Shown one piece after another: positions 26,348-35,686 of a DNA stretch of 50,364 bases. Source of the stretch: Lachnospiraceae bacterium. GTDB lineage: Bacteria; Bacillota; Clostridia; Lachnospirales; Lachnospiraceae. Under the pieces are notes generated by a model that had not been told where the DNA came from, did not search any database, and saw only the letters and a program-made list of their open reading frames with translations. Made by a program: the position numbers and the translations under genes. The stretch is from NCBI GenBank assembly GCA_024692715.1, contig JAILMH010000058.1, positions 1 through 50,364 of the forward strand. The letters are read 5' to 3'. The stretch's first letter is position 1. Each line of letters starts with the position of its first letter.

Positions 26348-27157
26348 ATGGCAAAGAAGACCGATACAGAGGTACTTATTGGAGGTAAAGTATTAACTCT
26401 TTCAGGATATGAGAGCGAAGAATATATGCAGCGTGTCGCAGCTTATATCAATGGAAAAATTTCTGAGTTCAGCAAAGTTGACGGCTATAAGAGGCAATCG
26501 CTCGATACTCAGAATATGCTGCTGGAGCTAAATATTGCCGATGATTATTTCAAGGCAAAGGAGCAGATGGAAAGGCTTCAGTCTGAGGCAGACAGAAGAG
26601 ATAAAGAACTTTACGATATAAAACATGACTTAATTACTGCAGAGTTAAAGCTCAAGAGTACGGAAGAGACTCTTGAGCAGATGCAGAATTCAAATACAGA
26701 GCTTCAGAAAAGAGTAGTTCAGCTTGAAGCAGAGCTTAAGAACAGTCGAAATAATGAGTATTCTTTTAATAAGGCAGAGGAGAGTGCGGAAAATGTGCCT
26801 GAAGAAAAGTTTGCTTCAAAAGAATACGAAGAAGATGACGATTACGAAGAGGCTGAAAGGTATGCAGAGCCGGAGGACTACGACAGATATGAAGAACTCG
26901 ATAAGCATATCGAAAATGAGTTTGACGATGAAATGATATTTTCTTCGGGTATGTATGAACATGTGAATGATGACGCCGAGGTCGTTGATTCGGATGAGTA
27001 CGAAGAAAAACATAAACAGCTTGTAAATGAAGATGATTTTGTTCAAACTATTGATGGTGAAGCTGAGTTTGTAGGAAGTGCGGTATATGGTCATGAGGAT
27101 ACGGTACCTCAAAGTCAGACACGTCACAAAAAGAAGCACTACGGAAGAAGAAGATAG
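26348..27157 (+). CDS. zapA: ZapA-like cell division protein with coiled coil and long acidic tail
   Basis: Residues 1-75 look like ZapA, which binds and bundles FtsZ (VLIGGKVLTLSGYESEEYMQRVAAYINGKI, then NMLLELNIADDYFK). Residues about 75-140 are a continuous coiled coil rich in E, K, L and Q. Residues about 145-255 are strongly acidic with many Tyr (EEDDDYEEAERY, YDRYEELDKHIENEFDD) and probably disordered. A short basic end follows (RHKKKHYGRRR). The total of 269 is about three times the usual ZapA. GGGAGG precedes ATG 26348; an in-frame ATG at 26318 lacks one. Divisome and cell-wall genes follow. Confidence 0.85.
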   Translation: MAKKTDTEVLIGGKVLTLSGYESEEYMQRVAAYINGKISEFSKVDGYKRQSLDTQNMLLELNIADDYFKAKEQMERLQSEADRRDKELYDIKHDLITAELKLKSTEETLEQMQNSNTELQKRVVQLEAELKNSRNNEYSFNKAEESAENVPEEKFASKEYEEDDDYEEAERYAEPEDYDRYEELDKHIENEFDDEMIFSSGMYEHVNDDAEVVDSDEYEEKHKQLVNEDDFVQTIDGEAEFVGSAVYGHEDTVPQSQTRHKKKHYGRRR

Positions 27158-27162
27158 AAAAT

Positions 27163-27190
27163 AAGGGCTGCTGTAAAGCGGCTCTTTTTT
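27163..27190 (+). terminator. Terminator or attenuator after the zapA-like gene
   Basis: An 8-bp stem, AGGGCTGC with GCGGCTCT (two wobbles), is followed by TTTTTT. It lies only 16 bp before the next start, so partial read-through is likely. Confidence 0.65.
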
Positions 27191-27205
27191 GTGAAAGGAA
27201 TTAAT

Positions 27206-28459
27206 TTGGCAGAATTACTAATTCCGGCAGGAAATATGGAATGCTTTTATGCAGCAGTAGCTGCCGGAGCAGATGCGATTTATGCGGGAGGTCCGCGGTT
27301 TGGTGCAAGGGCATATGCCGGAAATTTTACAGAAGAAGAATATGTTCAGGCGATAAATTATGCTCACCTATTTGGAAAGAAGATGTATATGACGCTTAAC
27401 ATCCTTATGAAAGAGGATGAAATGGCGCAGATACATGATTTTCTTGTGCCTTATTATGAGGCCGGACTTGATGGTGTTATCGTACAGGATGTTGGGCTTA
27501 TCAGGTACATAAGACGTGAATTTCCGAAACTTCCGGTTCATGCAAGCACACAGATGGCTCTTACGGGAGTTCATGGGGCGAGATATCTTCAAAGCCTTGG
27601 AGCTGAAAGAATTGTTCCTGCAAGAGAGCTTTCTCTTGCTGAGATAAAGAAGATACATGATGAGACCGGTATGGAAGTTGAAGTCTTTATACATGGGGCT
27701 ATGTGCTATTCCTATTCGGGAATGTGTCTTATGTCTTCATTTCTCGGCGGAAGAAGCGGAAACCGCGGAAGATGTGCCGGGCCATGCAGACAGCCGTATG
27801 AAAAGGACGGAAGATATATCCTTTCAATGAAGGATCTCTGCACGTTGGAACTGCTGCCAGATATTCTGGAGGCAGGAGGCTACTCCCTTAAGGTAGAGGG
27901 AAGGATGAAGGCACCTGAATATGTGGCAGGCGTTGCGGCAATGTATCGAAAGTATCTTGATCTTTATTACGAAAAAGGCAGAGAAGGCTATAAAGTAAAC
28001 AAAAAAGATCTTGAGAAGCTTCTTAATCTTTATTCAAGAAGCGGAAGAAACACAGGATATTTTACAAAGCATAACGGTTATGAAATGGTGACCATTGAAA
28101 GAGGCAGTTATGCAACTGATCTTCCTAAGGATTTTGTGAATGAGAAAAAGCAGCTTCCGATAAAGGGCAGTGTTGTGGCTTATCCTGGAAAACCTGTTGT
28201 TATAGAGGTTATGCGCGGAGATAAAAGCTTTAAGGTGACCGGTGAATTGGCTCAGGAAGCCTCAAAACGTCCTATGGGCGAGGAGGACTTCAGAAAACAG
28301 ATGGAAAAGACCGGAAATACGTCATTCTTTTTTGAGAATCTGCGATTTGATCTGGGAAATAATGTTTTTGTACCTGTGAAACAGCTCAATGAACTTAGAC
28401 GTTCAGCCTTAGCAGGTCTTGAAGAGGAGATTTTAAGTGAATATAAACGTACTTTGTGA
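27206..28459 (+). CDS. U32 family peptidase-like protein
   Basis: U32 proteins include collagenase-like proteases and the tRNA and ubiquinone hydroxylation factors TrhP and UbiU/V. The 417 residues begin with the barrel segment ELLIPAGNMECFYAAVAAGADAIYAGG and contain the family block with conserved cysteines (EVFIHGAMCYSYSGMCLMS near 160, NRGRCAGPCRQPY near 190). These can hold an Fe-S cluster. The TTG start at 27206 is chosen because GAAAGGA lies eight bases upstream; GTG 27191 overlaps that site. A second U32-like gene overlaps the end by 23 bp. A tRNA-modification role (TrhP-like) is the likelier of the alternatives. Confidence 0.88.
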   Translation: MAELLIPAGNMECFYAAVAAGADAIYAGGPRFGARAYAGNFTEEEYVQAINYAHLFGKKMYMTLNILMKEDEMAQIHDFLVPYYEAGLDGVIVQDVGLIRYIRREFPKLPVHASTQMALTGVHGARYLQSLGAERIVPARELSLAEIKKIHDETGMEVEVFIHGAMCYSYSGMCLMSSFLGGRSGNRGRCAGPCRQPYEKDGRYILSMKDLCTLELLPDILEAGGYSLKVEGRMKAPEYVAGVAAMYRKYLDLYYEKGREGYKVNKKDLEKLLNLYSRSGRNTGYFTKHNGYEMVTIERGSYATDLPKDFVNEKKQLPIKGSVVAYPGKPVVIEVMRGDKSFKVTGELAQEASKRPMGEEDFRKQMEKTGNTSFFFENLRFDLGNNVFVPVKQLNELRRSALAGLEEEILSEYKRTL

Positions 28460-29201
28460 GAAATCTGATCAGGCTGAAAGATTATCTCAGTTTGAGGCTG
28501 TCAATGCTGTTTACAGTAAAGATCGTCCAAAAGGATGTCGTAAAACATGGGTTCAGGTCATGCCCTATGTAATGAGAGATGAACCAAAGGCTGAGAAAGT
28601 ACAGATTGTTAAAGGTGCAAATGGTGTACTGATCAGAAATTATGAAGAATTGGGATTTGTTAAGGAATCGGATTTTCACGGAAGTGTGATAGCAGATGCT
28701 TCGCTTTATTCGTTTAATTCAGAGGCGGCAGAGGCTTTAAGAGAAGCTGGGGTCACAAAAGAGACGATACCACTTGAGCTTAATGTTCATGAGATCAGGA
28801 AAAGAGGATCTAAGGGAACTGAGCTGGTAGTCTATGGAAGAGCTCCGCTGATGATAACGGCAAATTGTCTGTACCTTACAGAAAATCATAAATGCGGAAG
28901 AAATATTCCGGATGGACATGATATGACGCTTACAGATAGAAAAAATGTTAAATTTCCTGCAGTGTGTGAATGCAGATACTGCTACAATGTGATCTATAAT
29001 TCAGTACCGGTTTCGCTTCATAAGGAAATTGAAGCTATCGAGGCTTTGGGACTTGATTCTGTAAGACTGAATTTTACTACAGAGAGTCCGGAAGAAGCCG
29101 AGAGGATCACTGCATATTATGTCGATCTTTTCAATGGGGTACAGGACGAACCTCCGTTTAGAGAATATACGAGAGGACACTTCAGAAAGGGAGTCGAATG
29201 A
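28437..29201 (+). CDS. U32-like partner protein
   Basis: A 254-residue protein that resembles the C-terminal portion of long U32 proteins. It contains GRAPLMITANCLYLTENHKCG near 137-157 and VCECRYCYNVIYNS near 178-191, giving four conserved-looking cysteines that may bind an iron-sulfur cluster. It begins with GTG after GAGGAG, overlapping the preceding U32 gene, and the two probably work as a pair. It could be a split of the ~700-residue fused U32 seen in other Clostridia. Confidence 0.75.
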   Translation: MNINVLCEKSDQAERLSQFEAVNAVYSKDRPKGCRKTWVQVMPYVMRDEPKAEKVQIVKGANGVLIRNYEELGFVKESDFHGSVIADASLYSFNSEAAEALREAGVTKETIPLELNVHEIRKRGSKGTELVVYGRAPLMITANCLYLTENHKCGRNIPDGHDMTLTDRKNVKFPAVCECRYCYNVIYNSVPVSLHKEIEAIEALGLDSVRLNFTTESPEEAERITAYYVDLFNGVQDEPPFREYTRGHFRKGVE

Positions 29202-29211
29202 CGTCTGATTT

Positions 29212-30585
29212 ATGAGTACAGCTATAGTTGGTTTATCACGATATGTTTTGATCTTTTTTGGAGCAATGTATGCATTTCATTGCTTTATGGCATTTGTGAT
29301 AGGCAAAGGCAGTGACAAGAACTGGTTTTATATCACACAGGAGGCTTTTATGATCCTGTTTCATATGACCAGCTTTCTTGTGCTTGCGATCACATCTAAG
29401 AATGTAGAAATTTTTACATTAGGAGCTTTTCAGGAAGTAATGCTCATAGCGATAATAGTTCTTTATAGAATTTTATATCCTGAGTGTTCCAGACTTCTTG
29501 TAAATAATATGTGCATGCTTTTGGCGATAGGTTTTGTGATACTTACAAGACTTGATCAGACAAAGGCATTAAAACAGTTTTTTATTGTCGCAGTTTCACT
29601 TGCGGTTACGATGTTTATACCGTATCTGATGATAAGATTTAGAGAACTCAGGCGATATACCTATGTTTTTGGAGGTATCGGACTTGCGGCGATAGCAGCT
29701 GTTATGGTTTCAGGAGCAGTGACAAATGGTTCAAAGCTTTCGTGGCAGATCGCAGGAATAACGTTCCAGCCGTCAGAGTTTGTAAAGCTTTTATATGTTG
29801 TGTTTCTGGCAGGAATGCTTACAGAAGAGGATGAGGACACGGGCAGGATAATGCTCAAACCTTCGCTTCAAAGATTGATAATCGGAGGTGCTGCAGCATT
29901 TGCCCATGTTGCGATACTTGTGTTTTCAAAGGATCTCGGAAGTGCATTGATCTTTTTTATAGTGTATGTTTTCATGCTTTATGCATCAGTGAAGGCACCT
30001 GTAGTGCTTGCTGGCGGAGCGGCAGCAGGAGTTGTCGGTTCGTTGATAGGCTATAAACTTTTTGCACATGTAAGAGTTAGAGTTACGGCGTGGCTTGATC
30101 CGTTTAAGGTCATTGAAGGTCAGGGATATCAGATAACCCAATCTCTTTTCGCTATCGGAACAGGCAGCTGGTTTGGAATGGGATTAAATATGGGAAGCCC
30201 GAATAAAATCCCTGTTGTTGAGCAGGACTTTATATTTGCAGCAGTATCGGAGGAGTTAGGCTGTATCTTTGGAATATGCCTGATCCTTATCTGCATGAGT
30301 ACCTTTTTGATGATAATTAATATGGCAATGACTGCAAATGATCCTTATTACAGGCTAATGGCACTTGGATTTGCAGTATATTATGCGTTCCAGATACTTC
30401 TTACAGTAGGAGGAACGATTAAATTTATCCCGATGACAGGAGTTACACTTCCGCTTGTCAGTTATGGAGGGTCTTCTGTGCTATCAACACTTATAATGCT
30501 TGCGATAGTTCAGGGAATATACCTGATACATGATACAGAGGGAAGAACTGTGTCATATGAAATGAGAGGCGGATATGCGGGATAA
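29212..30585 (+). CDS. SEDS family peptidoglycan glycosyltransferase (FtsW/RodA/SpoVE)
   Basis: A polytopic membrane protein of 457 residues with about ten to twelve hydrophobic segments. It would polymerise lipid II in the membrane. The signature is seen in SWQIAGITFQPSEFVKLLYV near 174-193, FSKDLGSALIFF near 240, and the C-terminal PNKIPVVEQDFIFAAVSEELG and PLVSYGGSSVLST. The ribosome site is weak for ATG 29212. It overlaps the penicillin-binding protein gene by 11 bp, the usual SEDS-bPBP pairing. It cannot be assigned to division or elongation from sequence alone; the ZapA-like gene in the same run favours division. Confidence 0.93.
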   Translation: MSTAIVGLSRYVLIFFGAMYAFHCFMAFVIGKGSDKNWFYITQEAFMILFHMTSFLVLAITSKNVEIFTLGAFQEVMLIAIIVLYRILYPECSRLLVNNMCMLLAIGFVILTRLDQTKALKQFFIVAVSLAVTMFIPYLMIRFRELRRYTYVFGGIGLAAIAAVMVSGAVTNGSKLSWQIAGITFQPSEFVKLLYVVFLAGMLTEEDEDTGRIMLKPSLQRLIIGGAAAFAHVAILVFSKDLGSALIFFIVYVFMLYASVKAPVVLAGGAAAGVVGSLIGYKLFAHVRVRVTAWLDPFKVIEGQGYQITQSLFAIGTGSWFGMGLNMGSPNKIPVVEQDFIFAAVSEELGCIFGICLILICMSTFLMIINMAMTANDPYYRLMALGFAVYYAFQILLTVGGTIKFIPMTGVTLPLVSYGGSSVLSTLIMLAIVQGIYLIHDTEGRTVSYEMRGGYAG

Positions 30586-32005
30586 AGGAAAGAAGCTGGC
30601 AAAACGCAATAACGAAATGTCGGTTGTTATGTATTTTTTTGCTGCTGTTTTTATGGCAATGATGTGCTATTTTTTCTATTATGTTCAGTTTAAGGCACCT
30701 ACTGAGATAAATTCATCGTATAACATGCGTCAGCAGAATCTTGCAAAGAAGGTCATCAGAGGAAATATTTATGCAGCTGATGGTTCTATACTTGCAGAGC
30801 AGGCGATGAACTCAGATAATGAAGAGGTCAGGTATTATCCGTTTAAGGAGGTTTTTGCGCATGCTGTCGGTTATGACTCCCATGGATGCGCAGGAGTTGA
30901 ACATGCGGCCAATATAGATCTTTTGACATCTGATTCACCGGTGAATGAGAAATTACAGAAAGAAATGGCCGGAGTCAGAAACTATGGAGATAACGTATAT
31001 ACTTCATATGATGTGAACCTGCAGGAAACGGCCTACGAAGCACTTGGAGCATATAAAGGTGCGATAGTGGTGATGGATGCTAAGACAGCGAAGATACTTG
31101 CAATGGTTTCGAAGCCTGATTATGATCCGAATACGGTTTCTGATAACTGGGCTTCGATCAGTGCAGATACCGAGGATTCTCCGCTGGTCAACAGAGCTAC
31201 TCAGGGGCTTTACCCGCCGGGATCGACCTTTAAGATAGTCACTCTTTTAGAGTATCTTAAAGAACATTCAGATGACTATCAGGATTATAGGTTTAACTGT
31301 AAGGGAAGCATAACATTTGATGATGTGACGGTAGAATGTTATCATGGATCTGTGCATGGAAATCTGGATCTAAAAGAGTCATTCGCTAAATCCTGCAATA
31401 GTTCTTTTGCAAATATCGGTATGCAGCTTAATCTTAAAAAATATGCAAATACATGTAATGAACTGCTTTTTAATACGGATCTTCCTACAGATCTATATTA
31501 TTCGAAAAGCTCATTTACATTAAAGAGCGGTGCAGACACAGAAGAGATAATGCATACAGCGATGGGACAGGGAAATACACTTATGTCTCCGCTTCATATG
31601 GCCATGATAACTCAGGCTATAGCGAATAATGGAGTAATGATGAAACCGTATGAGATCCTCAAGAAGACTAATTATCTGGGAACGGTTATAGAATCTTATG
31701 AACCTCAGAAGGTTAAGAGTATAATGACTGAAAATGAAGCGAAGATAGAGCAGGAATTCATGGAAGAGGTTGTAAATACCGGAACAGGTAAGAAGCTTTC
31801 AAAGCTTGCCTATACTGCAGCAGGAAAGACCGGTTCGGCTGAATTTGGTAATGTCAAAGGACAGAGTCATGCATGGTTTACAGGATATTCGAATATCAGT
31901 GATCCTGATATAGTTGTTACAGTAATTGTGGAGGGTGCAGGCAGTGGAAGTGATTATGCTGTACCCATGGCTAAGCGTATTTTTGATGCTTATTATGGAG
32001 AGTAA
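30575..32005 (+). CDS. Class B penicillin-binding protein (transpeptidase)
   Basis: It crosslinks peptidoglycan outside the membrane. One N-terminal membrane segment is at residues about 15-38. The transpeptidase motifs are STFK at 217-220 (acylated serine), SCN at 273-275, and KTG in AAGKTGSAEFG near 417. At 476 residues it is compact, lacking PASTA domains and with a short pedestal, much like PbpA of FtsW-PbpA pairs. GAGAGG lies upstream, within the SEDS gene end. Confidence 0.94.
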   Translation: MRDKGKKLAKRNNEMSVVMYFFAAVFMAMMCYFFYYVQFKAPTEINSSYNMRQQNLAKKVIRGNIYAADGSILAEQAMNSDNEEVRYYPFKEVFAHAVGYDSHGCAGVEHAANIDLLTSDSPVNEKLQKEMAGVRNYGDNVYTSYDVNLQETAYEALGAYKGAIVVMDAKTAKILAMVSKPDYDPNTVSDNWASISADTEDSPLVNRATQGLYPPGSTFKIVTLLEYLKEHSDDYQDYRFNCKGSITFDDVTVECYHGSVHGNLDLKESFAKSCNSSFANIGMQLNLKKYANTCNELLFNTDLPTDLYYSKSSFTLKSGADTEEIMHTAMGQGNTLMSPLHMAMITQAIANNGVMMKPYEILKKTNYLGTVIESYEPQKVKSIMTENEAKIEQEFMEEVVNTGTGKKLSKLAYTAAGKTGSAEFGNVKGQSHAWFTGYSNISDPDIVVTVIVEGAGSGSDYAVPMAKRIFDAYYGE

Positions 32006-32013
32006 GAGCTTAC

Positions 32014-32343
32014 ATGAGATTTGCAAAACATCTCTATATCGGAGAGGGTTTAAAAAAGAATAATGCGCTTGTGAGATGGAAGATATCACACGGAGCAGGA
32101 CTTTTGGACACATACTGTATAGTTGTGCCTAAGTATGGTGATGATCCGCTTGTTATATACCATAATTTTGTTTTTAAGCAAAAAATATATCATAAGCTGC
32201 CGATATATATCGTTGGAATCGCTTCGGGATATGAAGAGGCGGCAAAACTTTCGTGGAAAATCCTCTGTGATGTGCATGAAGAAGATGGTAGTTATGATAC
32301 CAGAAATTATTTTCAAAGGATGGAGGACAGAAAGCTATGGTGA
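32014..32343 (+). CDS. Hypothetical protein, 109 residues
   Basis: I do not recognise the family. It is basic, without membrane segments. It opens with MRFAKHLYIGEGLKKN and has a VRWKISHGAGLLDTYCIVVP strand pair, a hydrophobic YIVGIASGYEEAAKLSWKIL stretch and a charged end. It starts nine bases after the penicillin-binding protein stop and overlaps the DUF2953 gene by 7 bp, so it is co-transcribed with cell-envelope genes. Confidence 0.7.
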   Translation: MRFAKHLYIGEGLKKNNALVRWKISHGAGLLDTYCIVVPKYGDDPLVIYHNFVFKQKIYHKLPIYIVGIASGYEEAAKLSWKILCDVHEEDGSYDTRNYFQRMEDRKLW

Positions 32344-33356
32344 TACTGCTTACCATCCTTAAGGTAATAGGAATTGCCCTATTATGTGTTTTAGGTTTGC
32401 TCATTCTTGCGATCTTAGCAGTGCTTTTTGTGCCGGTGAGGTATCAGATAAAGTTTGATTTTGACAGGGAAGAGAGCAGATATAATGCAGATGTGAGCAT
32501 CACATGGTTTCTGCATATACTGAAGGCTTACTTAACCTATAGCAGCTCTGATTCCGGTGGAATTGATTATGGAGCAAAACTTTTTGGAAGAAAAGTTTAT
32601 CCAAAGGACTCTGAAGATGAAGCTATAGAAGAAAGCGAGATTGAAGATTACAGCATTCAAGTCAATAATGAAGCTGAGCCCGTATCTTCTGAAATGCCAA
32701 AGAAAGAAGAAAATTCAGAGGTAAAGGCTTATGTGAGTGAGTCGACAGATTCTATTGAGACTGAAAAGGAAGAAAAGCCTGAAAGAAACATTGAAGATGG
32801 TTTGTATGCAAATGCTGCTGATGGTGAACCTTATATTGAAGATGATCTTGAAAGTGACACGTTTGAAAAGACGGAAACTTTGTTTGAGAAGATCATTTGC
32901 AGGGTGAGACTTATTATTGAGAAGATTTCATCAGCATTGGATAATATTTCACACACAATCTCTTCGCTATGTGATAAAATAAAAAATGTTTATGAGAAGG
33001 CAGAATATTATAAAAGTCTTTGGGAACGCCCTTCAACGCAGCGGGCGTATGAACATATTAAAAAAGAACTTGGGTGGCTTTTGATTAAGATAAAGCCGAA
33101 GAAGATCCTGATAGACGTGTGTTGTGGACAGGAAGATCCGGCAGATACCGGAAAGGTATACGGTCTGTACTGTTCGTTTTCACCGTGGATCGGAGATTCA
33201 GTTCGTTTTGAGCCGGATTTTGAGAAAACAGTGCTCAACGGAAATGGAAGTATTAAAGGTAATTTAAGAATCTATGTGCTTGTGCTGATAGCAATACGGG
33301 TATATAGAGACAGAGACATTAAAAAAACTTTGAAGGGAATCAGAAGACATGGCTGA
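32337..33356 (+). CDS. DUF2953 domain protein (YtfI-like)
   Basis: A 339-residue protein with an N-terminal membrane segment (residues about 5-33) followed by FVPVRYQIKFDFD. The middle, about 85-190, is a highly acidic low-complexity insert. The C-terminal part (LGWLLIKIKPKKILIDVCCGQEDPADTGKVYG) is the recognisable DUF2953 core. In Bacillus the homologue YtfI is encoded beside YtfJ, as here. GGAGG lies upstream; it overlaps the following gene by 8 bp. Confidence 0.82.
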   Translation: MVILLTILKVIGIALLCVLGLLILAILAVLFVPVRYQIKFDFDREESRYNADVSITWFLHILKAYLTYSSSDSGGIDYGAKLFGRKVYPKDSEDEAIEESEIEDYSIQVNNEAEPVSSEMPKKEENSEVKAYVSESTDSIETEKEEKPERNIEDGLYANAADGEPYIEDDLESDTFEKTETLFEKIICRVRLIIEKISSALDNISHTISSLCDKIKNVYEKAEYYKSLWERPSTQRAYEHIKKELGWLLIKIKPKKILIDVCCGQEDPADTGKVYGLYCSFSPWIGDSVRFEPDFEKTVLNGNGSIKGNLRIYVLVLIAIRVYRDRDIKKTLKGIRRHG

Positions 33357-33753
33357 TAAGAATAACAGCGAAGTTATCGATAAGCTGATGCAGGGAATGA
33401 GCTCATTTCTTTCAACGAAAACAGTCGTTGGAGAGCCGATCAGCTTAGGAGATACTGTTATAATTCCGCTCGTGGAAGTGTCGTTCGGCATGGGAGCAGG
33501 CAGCGGAAGTAATGATAAAAAAGATAAGAATGCTGGCGGAATAGGTGGAAAAATGGCACCTTCAGCAGTCCTTGTCATTAGAAATGGCGTTACAAAACTA
33601 GTTAATATTAAGAATCAGGATTCAGTAACAAAAATACTTGATATGGTTCCGGATATTGTCAGCAAATTCGCAGAGAAAAAGGGCGAGCCCGGTCCTGATA
33701 TCGATGATGAAGAGGCTGTTGATATTGCTTTTGAAGGCACTGAAAATAATTAA
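33349..33753 (+). CDS. YtfJ/GerW family protein
   Basis: In Bacillus YtfJ (GerW) is a sporulation-associated protein needed for proper germination; distant homologues exist in non-sporulating bacteria. The 134 residues show VIDKLMQGMSSFLSTKTVVGEPI, then VSFGMGAGSGS and GGKMAPSAVLVIRNG, the family core. A Lys/Asp-rich loop interrupts the middle. The pairing with a DUF2953 gene is the Bacillus ytfI-ytfJ order. Whether this organism sporulates cannot be told from the window. Confidence 0.87.
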   Translation: MADKNNSEVIDKLMQGMSSFLSTKTVVGEPISLGDTVIIPLVEVSFGMGAGSGSNDKKDKNAGGIGGKMAPSAVLVIRNGVTKLVNIKNQDSVTKILDMVPDIVSKFAEKKGEPGPDIDDEEAVDIAFEGTENN

Positions 33754-33765
33754 GATAAAAAAGTG

Positions 33766-33794
33766 TTGCATTAACGGTGAAATTCTGTTAAACT
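33766..33794 (+). promoter_or_regulatory. Promoter of rpmB
   Basis: -35 TTGCAT, 17 bp, -10 TAAACT with an extended TGT, just after the preceding stop codon. Confidence 0.65.
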
Positions 33795-33851
33795 GTTAAT
33801 GTTGCGGGCTTGGATAGCAGGGCCCAGTACGGTTTGCAAGGAGGTGTTATA

Positions 33852-34037
33852 ATGGCAAAATGTGCAGTTTGTGGTAAGGACGTTCACTTTGGTAACAACG
33901 TCAGCCATTCTCATAGACGGTCGAATCACATTTATAAGTCAAATATCAGACACGTGAAGTGTAAGGTAAACGGCGTTCCGAAGAGACTTTATGTTTGCAG
34001 CCGCTGCCTGCGTTCAGGAGCAGTTGAGCGTGCATAA
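33852..34037 (+). CDS. rpmB: Ribosomal protein bL28
   Basis: A large-subunit protein of 61 residues. It is the zinc-ribbon form, with CAVC at 4-7 and CSRC near 51-54. NNVSHSHRRSNHIYKSN is the family signature. ATG 33852 follows AGGAGG by eight bases. It is separately promoted and terminated. In Bacillus rpmB also lies next to the Asp23-like yloU and the DAK2-like yloV genes. Confidence 0.97.
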   Translation: MAKCAVCGKDVHFGNNVSHSHRRSNHIYKSNIRHVKCKVNGVPKRLYVCSRCLRSGAVERA

Positions 34038-34070
34038 TATCAATGCTCGCTAATGAGAATTGTAAATGAG

Positions 34071-34104
34071 GAGTCAGGGCATATTTGCCCTGGCTCTTTT
34101 TTGT
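34071..34104 (+). terminator. Terminator after rpmB
   Basis: GAGTCAGGGCA pairs with TGCCCTGGCTC around TATT, followed by TTTTTT. Confidence 0.88.
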
Positions 34105-34162
34105 GTTTTATAACTGAAATAGATAAGTATTAAAATGTTTTGACCGCGAAAAGGAGTTAGAC

Positions 34163-35686
34163 ATGCTCAGAAAGAAGAATTTAATATTTTTGCTTTTAGC
34201 GGTCGTTGTGTTCTGCGCAGCTGTTTTTACATTTGTTGTTTTTTTAGAAACCGGGAATGCAAGAGAGACAGTTGGATATACTGATGCGGAGGATTTTGAA
34301 GGGATTTTTATCCCATCGGATGAAAATAACGGCCTGTTTTTCGATACTGAAGGCTATGCTGTAGATGATGGAATCTGTATTTTCCTTCCAAGTACAGCAG
34401 ATGCTAGTAAGCTGGTATTTTACTCTGTGGGGAAAGATGGCAGTTATCTGGAACGTTTTCAGCATGACTTTTCTTTGGAAGATATGGAGATACAGGGAAC
34501 GCGTGTGTACGTGATGAAATCTGAGAATCCTGCGATTAATCTGCAGATATCTTCAAATGCTCCGTCACTTAATGATATTGAGGCATCAGAAGATCATGAT
34601 CTATATACAAGTGGTATAATGGAATTGCAGACAGTAAGCGGTGACCGGGTCCAGCAGAGGATGAAGATGCGTGGACGTGGAAATATTACCTGGCTTGCTG
34701 ACAAAAAAAGCTATCAGATAACATTGGATAAAAGAGAAAATTTGCTGGGAATGGGCAGTGCCAAGAAATGGGCACTCGTTGCGAACTCGGGAGATTATTC
34801 GCTTTTGAGAAATGAAGTATTTCTTTCATTGGCAGCGGATATGGGACTTCCATATCCTGCAAAAATACAGGAAGTTGATTTGTTCATAAATGGTGAGTAC
34901 CATGGCGAATATTCACTTTGTACAAAGGTAGAAGTTGGGGAGAACAGAGTCAATATTGAGAAAAATGACTATTTATATTGTCTTCTTGATGCGAAGGAAA
35001 ATAATACTCAGATAGTTTATGATGATCCTTCTCTTACAGGTGATGGAGATTATAAGCATATGTTTGCTGAGCTTCGGGATTGTGATGATATAAATGTTAT
35101 TGAAAAATCAATGAAATATGTTCAGAATGTAATTAATGAGTTTTATGATCCGACCTCGGATCTGGCTGATGTGGACTTGATTTCATTGGCAAAATATTAT
35201 TGGCTGCAGGAATTTTCAAAGACGACCGATCCGACGGTGAGAAGCGTCTATCTTTACTGGAACAGCGGAGAACAAAAAATGTATACAGGCCCGGCATGGG
35301 ATTATGATCGTACTGCCGGGATCATAGAAATGCCATTCCTTGAAGAGGATTATATCTGGCCTTCAGGATGGACGGCGCGTAAGCGCGATTATTATAACAG
35401 GTTGTTTGAGAATCCTGTATTTACGGATGCAGTTAAAGATGTGTATGAGAACTATGGAGTCAAGGAGGCCTTCAGAAAGGCCGCAGATGAAGTAGATGAA
35501 CGCATAGAAAGAAATGATGCTGCAGCACGTATGAATTTTGTTCGCTGGAGTATTCCTGAAGAACAAAGCAATAAAGTATTACAGACCTATCAGGATAATT
35601 CATATGACAGTCAGGTGAGGTGGCTCAGTGAATGGCTTACAATGCGTGCTGACTGGATAGAAGAGGAAATGGAGGGACAGGAATGA
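34163..35686 (+). CDS. CotH-type protein kinase-like, membrane anchored
   Basis: CotH proteins are atypical kinases, first known as spore-coat kinases. The 507 residues start with a signal anchor (about 5-28), so the body is outside the membrane. The CotH core has MKMRGRGNITW near 167-177 with KKSYQITL, then KWALVANSGDYSLLRNEV near 204-221, EYSLCTKVEVGENRVNIEK near 250, and a metal-binding GPAWDYDRTAG near 378-388. AAGGAG precedes the ATG. The stop overlaps the Asp23 gene start (ATGA), so it is probably expressed with that gene. Substrate unknown; a cell-surface role rather than a spore role fits the anchor. Confidence 0.85.
   Translation: MLRKKNLIFLLLAVVVFCAAVFTFVVFLETGNARETVGYTDAEDFEGIFIPSDENNGLFFDTEGYAVDDGICIFLPSTADASKLVFYSVGKDGSYLERFQHDFSLEDMEIQGTRVYVMKSENPAINLQISSNAPSLNDIEASEDHDLYTSGIMELQTVSGDRVQQRMKMRGRGNITWLADKKSYQITLDKRENLLGMGSAKKWALVANSGDYSLLRNEVFLSLAADMGLPYPAKIQEVDLFINGEYHGEYSLCTKVEVGENRVNIEKNDYLYCLLDAKENNTQIVYDDPSLTGDGDYKHMFAELRDCDDINVIEKSMKYVQNVINEFYDPTSDLADVDLISLAKYYWLQEFSKTTDPTVRSVYLYWNSGEQKMYTGPAWDYDRTAGIIEMPFLEEDYIWPSGWTARKRDYYNRLFENPVFTDAVKDVYENYGVKEAFRKAADEVDERIERNDAAARMNFVRWSIPEEQSNKVLQTYQDNSYDSQVRWLSEWLTMRADWIEEEMEGQE

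Noticed and set aside
32820-32880. Frameshift or recent insertion in the DUF2953 gene because of its acidic middle
   Set aside because: The reading frame is intact, and low-complexity inserts between the membrane segment and the core are common in such proteins.
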